From assembly GCA_934454005.1 (NCBI GenBank), contig CAKSGI010000027.1, positions 1 to 15,087 on the forward strand: a DNA stretch of 15,087 nucleotides, written 5' to 3'. Both the position numbers and the translations under genes were made by a program. Under the pieces are notes generated by a model. That model had not been told where the DNA came from. It searched no databases and saw only the letters and a list, made by a program, of their open reading frames with translations. Of this stretch, positions 1-7,361 are shown piece after piece. How positions within the stretch are numbered: position 1 is the stretch's first letter; each line of letters begins with the position of its first letter. Source of the stretch: an uncultured Eubacteriales bacterium (GTDB lineage: Bacteria; Bacillota_A; Clostridia; Oscillospirales; Acutalibacteraceae).

Positions 1-1
1 T

Positions 2-940
2 CAATCAATAAAAAAAGATTCTAATGCTATATCTATTGGCTTTTTAATCTATTTTTCACTAACTCTTATTACCGTTCCAAATATTCTTCGTATCATAAAA
101 ATATTTACAGTTCCATATAAAAATAACCCTGAATTTAAGGGTATTGATCCCGTCATTTATTATTTAATGTTCTCTATTTTATTAATCACAGTGCTTGTCC
201 CATCATTTTATATTTCAACTCTTATTTCAAAGAATAATATATCTAATATAATACAATTTAACAAATTTGATAAAAAGCTATGTTTTGCAGCTATTGGAGT
301 AACCATGGCATGTTTTGTTTACGGAGACCTTGCCTCACAATCTTTTCTAAAAAATCTTAACTCTCTAGGTATACATTCTAAAATACCTAAAGCACCATAT
401 GATAATAATGTTTTATCCATAATTATGTATGCCATCGGAATTGCCATCGTATCACCTTTAGTTGAAGAATTCGTGTTCAGAGGAGTTATCCTAGGATCTT
501 TAAGAAAATATGGCGATGGATTTGCAATTATTATTTCTTCAATATTATTTGGGTTTACTTCAGAAAACCTTTCTCAAATTCCACTTGCCTTTATTTATGG
601 ATTAGCATTAAGTTTTTTAACTGTCAGATTTAACTCTATTTTACCAGCAATTATCGCTCACTTTTTAAATAACCTTTTTAGGGTTGGACTAGATATAATA
701 TCCTACAACTCAACAGAGATTACTAGCAATATTGCTAAATCTGTGTACTTTATAGCACTAGCTGTCATCGGAACAATTTGCTTAGCCTATGTATTAAAAA
801 AAGATAATAGATTTTTTTCTATTTCTAGATCGACTTCTATATTCAGTCTAAAAAAACGTATTAAAATTTTCCTATTTTCACCAGCAATTATTCTTGTATT
901 AATTTTAATGCTTATTTTACCATTAAAAACTTTAATATGA
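2..940 (+). CDS. CPBP family intramembrane metalloprotease-like protein (5' end outside window)
   Basis: The frame is open from base 2 without a stop, so the gene starts left of the window; the first ATG inside (167) is internal. Numbering from that Met, there are several hydrophobic membrane segments. CPBP (Abi/Rce1-like) motif 1 is clear: VEEFVFR with E100, E101 and R105. Motif 3 is AHFLNN with H165 and N168/N169. Motif 2, usually F-x-x-x-H, reads FGFTSENL, so Ser132 stands where the second metal-binding His is expected. The C-terminus is basic followed by a final hydrophobic segment. The family comprises membrane-embedded glutamate/histidine metalloproteases, some acting in CAAX-type processing or bacteriocin immunity; the substrate here cannot be inferred. 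The stop codon overlaps the tadA start as ATGA, so the two genes are probably translationally coupled. The family call is firm; catalytic activity is doubtful. Confidence 0.88.
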   Translation, partial: QSIKKDSNAISIGFLIYFSLTLITVPNILRIIKIFTVPYKNNPEFKGIDPVIYYLMFSILLITVLVPSFYISTLISKNNISNIIQFNKFDKKLCFAAIGVTMACFVYGDLASQSFLKNLNSLGIHSKIPKAPYDNNVLSIIMYAIGIAIVSPLVEEFVFRGVILGSLRKYGDGFAIIISSILFGFTSENLSQIPLAFIYGLALSFLTVRFNSILPAIIAHFLNNLFRVGLDIISYNSTEITSNIAKSVYFIALAVIGTICLAYVLKKDNRFFSISRSTSIFSLKKRIKIFLFSPAIILVLILMLILPLKTLI

Positions 941-1392
941 AAATACAAGATAAATATTATATGCAGTTAGCATTAGATAATGCTAAAATTGCTGAATCTG
1001 AAAATGAAATTCCTGTTGGTGCAATCATTGTAAAAAATGATACAATTATATCTTGTGGATATAACAAACGTGAAATTGGAAAAAATGCATTATATCACGC
1101 TGAAATTGAAGCTATAAATAATGCATGTAAATCTCTTGGAGGTTGGCGTTTATGCGGATGCGACTTATACGTTACTCTTGAACCTTGCCCCATGTGTGCA
1201 GGCGCAATTATAAATGCTAGAATAGAGCGAATAGTATTTGGTGCTTATGACAAAAAATCCGGAGCATGTGGCTCAGTTATAAATCTATTTAATTATTCGT
1301 TTAATCATCATCCTCAAATAGTTGGTGGAATTCTTCAAAAAGATTGCTCCGAAATATTATCAAATTTTTTTAAAAAAATCAGAAACAAATAA
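937..1392 (+). CDS. tadA: tRNA-specific adenosine deaminase TadA
   Basis: A 151-residue cytidine/deoxycytidylate deaminase-fold enzyme of normal TadA length. The zinc and catalytic motif HAE is at H54-A55-E56, and the second zinc motif PCPMCAGA supplies C84 and C87. The N-terminal M-x-x-A-L-x-x-A and E-I-P-V-G-A pattern is typical of TadA. The family deaminates A34 to inosine in the anticodon of tRNA-Arg(ACG), allowing it to read CGU, CGC and CGA. The start overlaps the preceding CPBP stop by 4 bases (ATGA), which favours coupling. In many Firmicutes tadA is followed by the SRP RNA gene and dnaX. Here it is followed directly by a hairpin terminator and a convergent symporter gene, so that arrangement is absent. 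Catalytic residues are complete and the assignment is confident. Confidence 0.96.
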   Translation: MKIQDKYYMQLALDNAKIAESENEIPVGAIIVKNDTIISCGYNKREIGKNALYHAEIEAINNACKSLGGWRLCGCDLYVTLEPCPMCAGAIINARIERIVFGAYDKKSGACGSVINLFNYSFNHHPQIVGGILQKDCSEILSNFFKKIRNK

Positions 1393-1416
1393 TTCATTTT
1401 ATTATCTACAAAAAAT

Positions 1417-1460
1417 AAGTACATATTACAATTAATTATTTAAAATTGTAATATGTACTT
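1417..1460. terminator. Bidirectional intrinsic terminator between tadA and the AGCS symporter gene
   Basis: A perfect 17-bp inverted repeat: left arm 1417-1433, right arm 1444-1460, 10-base AT loop. Read on the minus strand the stem is followed by ATTTTTTG, a good U-tract for the symporter transcript. Read on the plus strand it is followed by TAATTATATTTT, a weaker U-rich tail for tadA. It lies in the 102-bp gap between two convergent genes. Confidence 0.85.
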
Positions 1461-1494
1461 TAATTATATTTTATAAAGTCTATAGTATTTTCAA

Positions 1495-2826
1495 TTACCT
1501 TGCCCTTACTAATACTATTTGCTTAGATAGTACTAGTAAAGCAATTAAATTTGGAATCATCATTAATCCATTAAAAGTATCGGATAATTCCCAAACTAAA
1601 TTTAGATTCATAACACAACCAAATAAAAGGGCAACAATATAAATTGATTTATATATAGCTACTGATTTTAAACCAAATATATACTCAAATGCTCTTTGCC
1701 CAAAATACGACCATCCAACTATAGTAGAAAAACTAAATAACACTATAGAAATAGACACAAAATAAGAACCAAAATTTCCAAACACCGTTTCAAATGCCTT
1801 AGTACTAAGTGCCACTCCCTCCTCACCACTACCAGTAACACCTGTGCAAAGTATACAAAACGCAGTTATTGTACATCCAATAATTGTATCGAAGAAAACT
1901 TGAAAAATTCCTAGCATTCCCTGCTGTTTAGGATCATCAACATTTGCTGCAGCATATATAATTGGAGATGATCCCAACCCTGCCTCATTAGAAAAAGTCC
2001 CTCTTGCAATACCGTATTTAATCGCTTTGGATGTAACAATACCTATAATTCCCGCACCAGCAGACTGAAAATTAAATGCATCCTTAAATATATCATGAAA
2101 AACCTTTCCCATTGAATCTATGTTTATAAATATAACAGCCAAGCCACCAGTTATATAAAATATAGCCATAAATGGAACCAATTTTTCACTAACAGAAACA
2201 ATTCTACTTACTCCACCAAAAATAATTATAGTTACGATTATTCCTAGAATAATAGCGGTAAACTTAGGATTTATATTAAACCCCTCATAAAGTGCACCTG
2301 CAAGAGAATTAGATTGTGTCATGTTTCCCATTCCTAATGTAGAGCCAATACACGCAATAGAAAAAAATATTGCAAGCCATTTCTTCCCCATTCCTTTTTC
2401 TATATAATACATAGGCCCGCCTACAACTTCGCCGTTTATATTTTTTTGCTTATATAATCCACCAAGAATATTTTCAGCAAATATGGTCATCATTCCTAAA
2501 AATGCACCAATCCACATCCAAAAAATTGCTCCTGGTCCTCCAAGAGTTATAGCTGTTGCAACTCCTACAATATTTCCCGTACCTATCGCACCAGCAAGGG
2601 ACGTTGTAACTGCTTGAAAAGATGATATTTTCCCATTTTCACTTTTTTTAAAAAAACCTTTAATTGTTCCAAAAAGCCATTCTTTTATACCCCAAATTTG
2701 AAAAAATCTAAACTTAATACTAAAATATATCCCAACAAAAATTAAAAATAATAATATAGCAGGCCCCCAAACAATTGAGTTTACTGTTTTACTAATAGTT
2801 TCAATGTTATTCATTGTGCCTTTCAT
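1495..2826 (-). CDS. Sodium:alanine/glycine symporter (AGCS family)
   Basis: A 443-residue polytopic membrane protein, full length for the AGCS/DAACS family (AlsT/AgcS-like). It couples sodium (or proton) entry to uptake of alanine or glycine across the cytoplasmic membrane. Evidence: a conserved block at about 68-112 containing SFQAVTTSLAGAIGTGN followed by GGPGAIFWMWIGAFLGM; the family signature GGPMYYIEKGMG at about 136-147; and the later segment GTFSNEAGLGSSPIIYAAA. About ten hydrophobic segments are visible. The start at 2826 is preceded by GGGAGAG at good spacing; an internal Met five codons in has no comparable site. It is the last gene of the minus-strand run and lies 76 bp after the ABC subunit gene, with no hairpin in that gap, so read-through is plausible. 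The exact substrate, alanine or glycine, cannot be told. Confidence 0.94.
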   Translation of the reverse strand: MKGTMNNIETISKTVNSIVWGPAILLFLIFVGIYFSIKFRFFQIWGIKEWLFGTIKGFFKKSENGKISSFQAVTTSLAGAIGTGNIVGVATAITLGGPGAIFWMWIGAFLGMMTIFAENILGGLYKQKNINGEVVGGPMYYIEKGMGKKWLAIFFSIACIGSTLGMGNMTQSNSLAGALYEGFNINPKFTAIILGIIVTIIIFGGVSRIVSVSEKLVPFMAIFYITGGLAVIFINIDSMGKVFHDIFKDAFNFQSAGAGIIGIVTSKAIKYGIARGTFSNEAGLGSSPIIYAAANVDDPKQQGMLGIFQVFFDTIIGCTITAFCILCTGVTGSGEEGVALSTKAFETVFGNFGSYFVSISIVLFSFSTIVGWSYFGQRAFEYIFGLKSVAIYKSIYIVALLFGCVMNLNLVWELSDTFNGLMMIPNLIALLVLSKQIVLVRAR

Positions 2827-2902
2827 TTAATCTCTCCCAAATTCAATGTAATTATAATTTATATGCACTTTTTGAGAATAAAATTAAAACTATTCCAACA
2901 TA

Positions 2903-4555
2903 TTATTTATTTCTAGATATTTCAACTCTTATATCTGCATTTTTTATAGTCGATAATCTATGAGCTACAATAAAACTTGTCTTTTTTTTCATCATTTGCG
3001 CAAATGCAGACTGAATATTTTGTTCTGTCATAGTATCTATATTGCTAGTAGCCTCATCTAAAATTTGCATTGAATGCTTTAAAAGCATAACTCTAGCTAT
3101 ACATAAAAGTTGTTTTTGTCCTGTAGAAATATTAGAAGCATTTTCAGAAATTACAGTATCATATCCATTTTCTGTTTTCTTAATAAATGAATTAGCATGT
3201 GCCCTTTTTGCTGCTAATATAATGTCCTCATCTTTAGCAAAAGGATTACCAAATGCTATATTTTCCTTTATACTTGCAGAATATAACCACGTATCTTGTA
3301 GTACCATTCCATACAAACTTCTAAGACTATTCCTCTTTATATCTTCAATAGGAATTCCATCAATTTTTATAATTCCACTGTCTACATCATAAAACCTCAT
3401 TAATAAATTTATAATTGTTGTCTTTCCGCTTCCTGTTGGTCCAGTTATAGCAACCTTTTGTCCTGGATTTACATTTAAATTTAAATTCTCTATAATTTTA
3501 ATTGACTTAGTATAAGAAAAACTTACATTTTCTAATGTTACATGACCTTTTACTTTTTGTATATCTATAGCATTTTCTTTATCTTTTTCACTTTCCTCAT
3601 CTAAAATTTCAAAAATCCTTCCTGCACCTGCAAATGCAGATTGAATCTGAGTTACTACACCAGTAATCTCGTTAAATGGTTTTGTATATTGATTTGCATA
3701 ACTTAAAAAGCTCGCTATTCCACCAACTGTTATTCTCGCATCTACAATAGCAAGATATGCACCTACAATTCCAACAGCAGTATACACAATTAAGTTTACA
3801 AATCTAGTCCCTGGATTTGCAAGTGACGAGTAAAATTGAGATCTAACACCAACAGATAAAAGGCTATCATTTATATTTTTAAAATTTTCAATAGATCTTT
3901 TTTCATAGGAATATGATTTTACAATTTTCTGTGAAGAAAACATTTCACTTACATACGCTGTCATCTTTCCCTGTAAGTCAGATTGTTCTTTAAAAAACTT
4001 ATAAGATTTTTTAGATACAAACATTGCAATAAAAAGTGATAATGGAGTCAAAATAACTACCACTATAGTTATAACAGGATTAACATAAAGCATAAACAAA
4101 AATGTACCAATAATAGTAATTACTCCAGAAAAAAGCTGCATTATAGTCTGTAATAACCCATCTGCTACAGAATCAACATCATTTATAATTCTGCTAATTA
4201 TATCTCCATGTGGCTTTGAATCTATATATTTTAAAGGTAATTCTGTAACTTTTTCAAAAACTTCTTTTCTTAGATTTTCTACTATTTTATAAGTAAACCT
4301 ATTAGCACAGACACTAAAAACCCATTGAAAAGCTGAGCCTATCAACACCATTAAACTAAGTAAAAGCAAAATCTTAAATAAACCATAAAAATCAACCGAG
4401 CCCGGGCCTAAAATTAAATCTATAGATTTTCCTATTAAAACTGGTGAAACAAGCGTAAATCCTGTTCCAATTATAGAACTAAAAAAAGATATAAGCAAAT
4501 ACATTTTATATGGTTTTATTAACTTTATTACTCTTTTTAATGTTTTTATATTCAT
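2903..4555 (-). CDS. ABC exporter half-transporter, catalytic-site subunit, C-terminus shortened
   Basis: A 550-residue half-transporter: a six-helix exporter membrane domain (about 1-310) fused to an ATPase domain (about 335-550). Walker A GPTGSGKT is at 372-379, Walker B runs into LDE with catalytic Glu501, and the H-loop His532 is in VAHRLST. The signature is degenerate, ISTGQ at 476-480. This is the usual partner pattern of heterodimeric exporters of the TM287/288, BmrCD and LmrCD type: this subunit supplies Walker motifs to the active site and the poor signature to the inactive one. The protein ends at ADIRVEISRNK, about 35-40 residues short of the normal end; the expected V-x-D-x-G-x-I-x-E-x-G-x-H strand pair is missing, and the other two frames downstream do not supply it. 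The start has AAAGGTGAG upstream. It follows the partner subunit after 17 bp. The substrate is unknown (drugs, lipids or peptides are possible). Confidence 0.9.
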   Translation of the reverse strand: MNIKTLKRVIKLIKPYKMYLLISFFSSIIGTGFTLVSPVLIGKSIDLILGPGSVDFYGLFKILLLLSLMVLIGSAFQWVFSVCANRFTYKIVENLRKEVFEKVTELPLKYIDSKPHGDIISRIINDVDSVADGLLQTIMQLFSGVITIIGTFLFMLYVNPVITIVVVILTPLSLFIAMFVSKKSYKFFKEQSDLQGKMTAYVSEMFSSQKIVKSYSYEKRSIENFKNINDSLLSVGVRSQFYSSLANPGTRFVNLIVYTAVGIVGAYLAIVDARITVGGIASFLSYANQYTKPFNEITGVVTQIQSAFAGAGRIFEILDEESEKDKENAIDIQKVKGHVTLENVSFSYTKSIKIIENLNLNVNPGQKVAITGPTGSGKTTIINLLMRFYDVDSGIIKIDGIPIEDIKRNSLRSLYGMVLQDTWLYSASIKENIAFGNPFAKDEDIILAAKRAHANSFIKKTENGYDTVISENASNISTGQKQLLCIARVMLLKHSMQILDEATSNIDTMTEQNIQSAFAQMMKKKTSFIVAHRLSTIKNADIRVEISRNK

Positions 4556-4572
4556 TTAAATCTCACCTTTAT

Positions 4573-6288
4573 TTAACAAGATTGCGATTCACATATATTC
4601 TTATATACTCCACAAGTTTCAAGCAAACTATTGTGATTTCCTTCTCCAACTATTTTACCATTATCAAAAACTATTATCTTATCACAATTTTTTATAGACT
4701 TACTCTTTTGCGAAATAAATATAATAGTATTATCTTTAAACCTTTCCATAATAGCATTTCTAAGTCTGTTTTCTGTTTCTTGATCAAGTGCGCTAAAGCT
4801 GTCATCTAAAATAAGTATTTCTGGTTTTTTAATAATAGCTCTTGCTATTGTTAATCTTTGTTTTTGGCCTCCGGAAAAATTTCTTCCTCCTTCTTCGACT
4901 AACTCGTTAAATTTATTAGGTTTCTCATTAACAAAATCTAAAGATTGTGAAATTTCTAAGGCCTCTTTTATTTCTTTGTCTGAAGCATCTTCTTTTCCCC
5001 ATCTCAAATTTTGTTTTATTGTTCCTCTAAATAACACGCTATTTTGATGAACAATTGATATTCTTCTACGTAAATCTAAAATGTTATAATCTTTTACATT
5101 TATCCCATTTAATAATATACTCCCCTTAGAGACATCATAAAATCTTGGAATTAAATTAACAAAAGTAGATTTTCCCGAACCCGTTGCACCTATTATTCCC
5201 ACTTTTTCTCCGTAATCAATAGACAAATTTATATTTTCTATTGCATATTTTGAATTTTCAGTATATTTAAAGCTTACATTATCAAACTCTATTTTAATCG
5301 CATTTTCACTTTTAACATATATTTTTCTATAATTATTTTGTATAGATATTTTTGTATCTAAAATTTCATTTATCCTATCTGCGCTGGCAAATGCCTTTGT
5401 AAATATAACAATTAAATTAGATACAACTATAAGTGCTAAAAGTATTTGCATCATGTAATTCACAAGTGCAATAATTTCTCCCTGAGTAATATCCCCATGA
5501 TAGGCACGCATTCCTCCAAACCATATAATACATACTATAGCTAAATTTATTGCAACATAGGTAACTGGGTTTAAAAGGGATGAAATCTTAGACACCCGAC
5601 AAGATATTTCTAAAATATCACTATTTACATTATTAAACCGAGATTTGGACCAATCTTGTTTAGAAAAAGCTCTGATTACCCGTGTTCCTTCTAAATCCTC
5701 CTTTGTTATCAATGCAAGCTTATCCAAACTTTTTTGTATCTTTTTTAAAAATGGCACAGATTTTGTAATTATAAAATAAAGAGATACGGATATTAATAAT
5801 GATGTAACCAAAAATATCATTGATATTTTTAAATCTATACTTATAGCCATGATAATAGATCCAACTATCAAAAATGGAGCTCTGATAACTAAACGTATAA
5901 ACATAGCAACAGACAATTGTAATTGATTTACATCACTTGTTAACCTCGTTATTAATGAACCACTACTAAACTTATCAAGTTCCCTATGCGAAAATTCATT
6001 TATATGCTCAAATAAGGCGTTTCTAAGGTTTGTTCCAAAACCCTGTGAAGATTTAGCTGCAAAATATTGACACACAAATGTACTACAAAATCCGACTGCT
6101 CCAAGCAATATCATAACTATTCCCATTTTAAACACATATCCAACATCTCTATTTTTAACACCTATATCAATAACTCTTGCCATTATAAGTGGTATTATGA
6201 GTTCAAAAACAGCCTCTACTAATTTAAACATTGGACCTAATATAACTTGTACTTTATAAGGTTTTAAAAAACGAACCAATTTAAGCAT
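4573..6288 (-). CDS. ABC exporter half-transporter, degenerate-site subunit
   Basis: A 571-residue half-transporter of normal length: six-helix exporter membrane domain (about 1-310), then an ATPase domain (about 330-571). Walker A GATGSGKS is at 367-374 and an intact signature FSGGQKQ starts at 471. Walker B is ILILDD, where Asp496 replaces the catalytic glutamate. The H-loop reads FISQKSKS, with Gln527 replacing the switch histidine. The E-to-D and H-to-Q changes mark the non-hydrolytic nucleotide site of heterodimeric exporters; its good signature completes the active site of the partner encoded 17 bp downstream. The C-terminal strand pair ending in G-E-G-N-H is present here, unlike in the partner. 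The start is preceded by AAGGTGATT. It lies 50 bp after the methyltransferase gene in the same orientation. A multidrug or lipid-type exporter is the default reading; the substrate is not visible. Confidence 0.94.
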   Translation of the reverse strand: MLKLVRFLKPYKVQVILGPMFKLVEAVFELIIPLIMARVIDIGVKNRDVGYVFKMGIVMILLGAVGFCSTFVCQYFAAKSSQGFGTNLRNALFEHINEFSHRELDKFSSGSLITRLTSDVNQLQLSVAMFIRLVIRAPFLIVGSIIMAISIDLKISMIFLVTSLLISVSLYFIITKSVPFLKKIQKSLDKLALITKEDLEGTRVIRAFSKQDWSKSRFNNVNSDILEISCRVSKISSLLNPVTYVAINLAIVCIIWFGGMRAYHGDITQGEIIALVNYMMQILLALIVVSNLIVIFTKAFASADRINEILDTKISIQNNYRKIYVKSENAIKIEFDNVSFKYTENSKYAIENINLSIDYGEKVGIIGATGSGKSTFVNLIPRFYDVSKGSILLNGINVKDYNILDLRRRISIVHQNSVLFRGTIKQNLRWGKEDASDKEIKEALEISQSLDFVNEKPNKFNELVEEGGRNFSGGQKQRLTIARAIIKKPEILILDDSFSALDQETENRLRNAIMERFKDNTIIFISQKSKSIKNCDKIIVFDNGKIVGEGNHNSLLETCGVYKNICESQSC

Positions 6289-6338
6289 ATAATCACCTTG
6301 TAAAACATTAAATTTAAAACTTTATTTTAATATTCATA

Positions 6339-6812
6339 TTATAAATAACTTTTTTCTAAATCTAGAAGCAATTTTTTAATCCTCATTCCACCCGCATAAC
6401 CTATTAACTTTCCATTAGAGCCAATTACTCTATGGCAAGGTATCATTATAGGTATAGGATTTAAATGATTAGCAAGACCAACTGCCCTATAGGCTTTATC
6501 ACGCCCTATATTTTCAGCTATTCGCTTATAACTCACAGTTTCTCCATATGGTATTTTTATAAGCTCATCCCAAACTGCTCTCTGAAATTTCGTTCCAAAA
6601 GGGTTCAATTTTACACTAAAACTTTTTCTTTTTCCATTAAAATATTCATCTAATTCTGTAATTGTCATTTTTATTAATTCACTTTCTTTTATAATTATAT
6701 TTTCCTTTAATTGCGTTTTTCCAAAAAATACATTAGTTATCATACTGTCTTTTTCTACTATACCTAATATTCCTACAGGAGTATTATAATAAAAAATATA
6801 TTTAGTATCCAT
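6339..6812 (-). CDS. Methylated-DNA--protein-cysteine S-methyltransferase (Ogt/MGMT type)
   Basis: A 157-residue suicide DNA-repair protein that transfers the alkyl group from O6-alkylguanine (and more slowly O4-alkylthymine) to its own cysteine. The active-site motif IPCHRVIG places the acceptor at Cys126, preceded by the conserved GLANHLNPIPIMIPCHRV context. The winged-helix DNA-binding part is visible as FQRAVWDELIKIPYGETVSY, with RAVGLANH and its arginine finger after it. The N-terminal ribonuclease-like domain is short, as usual in Ogt-type enzymes, and there is no AdaA domain. The start has GAGG nine bases upstream, and a sigma-A-like promoter (6851-6879) sits in the divergent gap. It is the first gene of the run leading into the ABC exporter pair. 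The link between alkylation repair and the exporter is positional only. Confidence 0.95.
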   Translation of the reverse strand: MDTKYIFYYNTPVGILGIVEKDSMITNVFFGKTQLKENIIIKESELIKMTITELDEYFNGKRKSFSVKLNPFGTKFQRAVWDELIKIPYGETVSYKRIAENIGRDKAYRAVGLANHLNPIPIMIPCHRVIGSNGKLIGYAGGMRIKKLLLDLEKSYL

Positions 6813-6850
6813 AAATTAAGTCCTCTTTTTTTATTTATTTTTTCATTTCT

Positions 6851-6879
6851 ATTATAATAAAAAAATTCCCTTAATACAA
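6851..6879 (-). promoter_or_regulatory. Candidate sigma-A-type promoter for the methyltransferase/exporter run
   Basis: On the minus strand TTGTAT (6879-6874) is separated by exactly 17 bases from a perfect TATAAT (6856-6851), 38 bases before the methyltransferase start. The 111-bp gap is divergent, and ATTATAAT here also contains TATAAT on the plus strand (6853-6858), but no convincing -35 accompanies it for the rightward gene. In such AT-rich DNA chance matches are common, so this is a moderate call. Confidence 0.5.
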
Positions 6880-6923
6880 AATAATTTATAAACAAATAAT
6901 AAAACTGAAAGGAGGCAATCAAT

Positions 6924-7358
6924 ATGAATGAAAACTTAGAAATGTTAAACTACATTCATAAAAATGCAGAAATGGGACAAGACTCTATATTAAAATTATT
7001 AAAAATTGTCCCGGACTCTAAATTTAAAGAAACTTTAAATGGTCAATTTGAAGAATATAAAAATATATATGATGAATCAGAAAAAATACTAAAAAATTAT
7101 AATACAGATATAAAAAATATAAGTCCAATTCAAAAATTTGAAACTGACATGATGATAAACATGAAAACTTTAAAAGATAAATCTCCAAATAATATATCAG
7201 AAATGCTTATACAAGGATCAACCATGGGGACAATCCAAATGACCAAAAGGTTAAATCAATATAAAGATAAAATTGACAAAGAAATATATCAACTAGGCAA
7301 AAAACTTCTAAAAACAGAAGAACACAATATTGAAGACTGCAAAAAGTTTTTAAGTTAA
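6924..7358 (+). CDS. Small helical, possibly ferritin-like protein coupled to splB
   Basis: A 144-residue soluble protein without signal peptide or membrane segment. I do not recognise a named family with certainty. The residue pattern suggests four amphipathic helices (about 3-27, 33-60, 68-85 and 90-143). Acidic and histidine residues sit in the helices where ferritin-like proteins bind metal: H12/E16 in helix 1, E43/E44 in helix 2 and EEH (132-134) in the last helix. This resembles clostridial DUF2383-like or coat-protein-like bundles, but the match is by eye. A very strong site, AAAGGAGG (6908-6915), precedes the ATG at eight bases. The stop is only 3 bp before the splB start, and splB has no ribosome binding site of its own, so the two are probably co-expressed and coupled. 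A sporulation-linked role would fit the neighbour but is inference. Confidence 0.75.
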   Translation: MNENLEMLNYIHKNAEMGQDSILKLLKIVPDSKFKETLNGQFEEYKNIYDESEKILKNYNTDIKNISPIQKFETDMMINMKTLKDKSPNNISEMLIQGSTMGTIQMTKRLNQYKDKIDKEIYQLGKKLLKTEEHNIEDCKKFLS

Positions 7359-7361
7359 GTT

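Noticed and set aside
1393..1494. SRP RNA gene expected downstream of tadA in many Firmicutes
   Set aside because: The gap is too short and contains only the 17-bp terminator hairpin; no SRP Alu or S-domain motif is present.
2826..2935. A simple frameshift causing the early end of the ABC subunit
   Set aside because: Both alternative frames across 2903-2935 meet stops at once or give no V-x-D-x-G-like continuation, so one indel cannot restore the family C-terminus.
3042..3392. Open frame on the plus strand inside the ABC subunit gene (also similar ones at 4510-4809, 13157-13390 and 13991-14329)
   Set aside because: Each lies antisense to a well-conserved gene, has no ribosome site and encodes no recognisable protein; they are shadows of the real coding strand.
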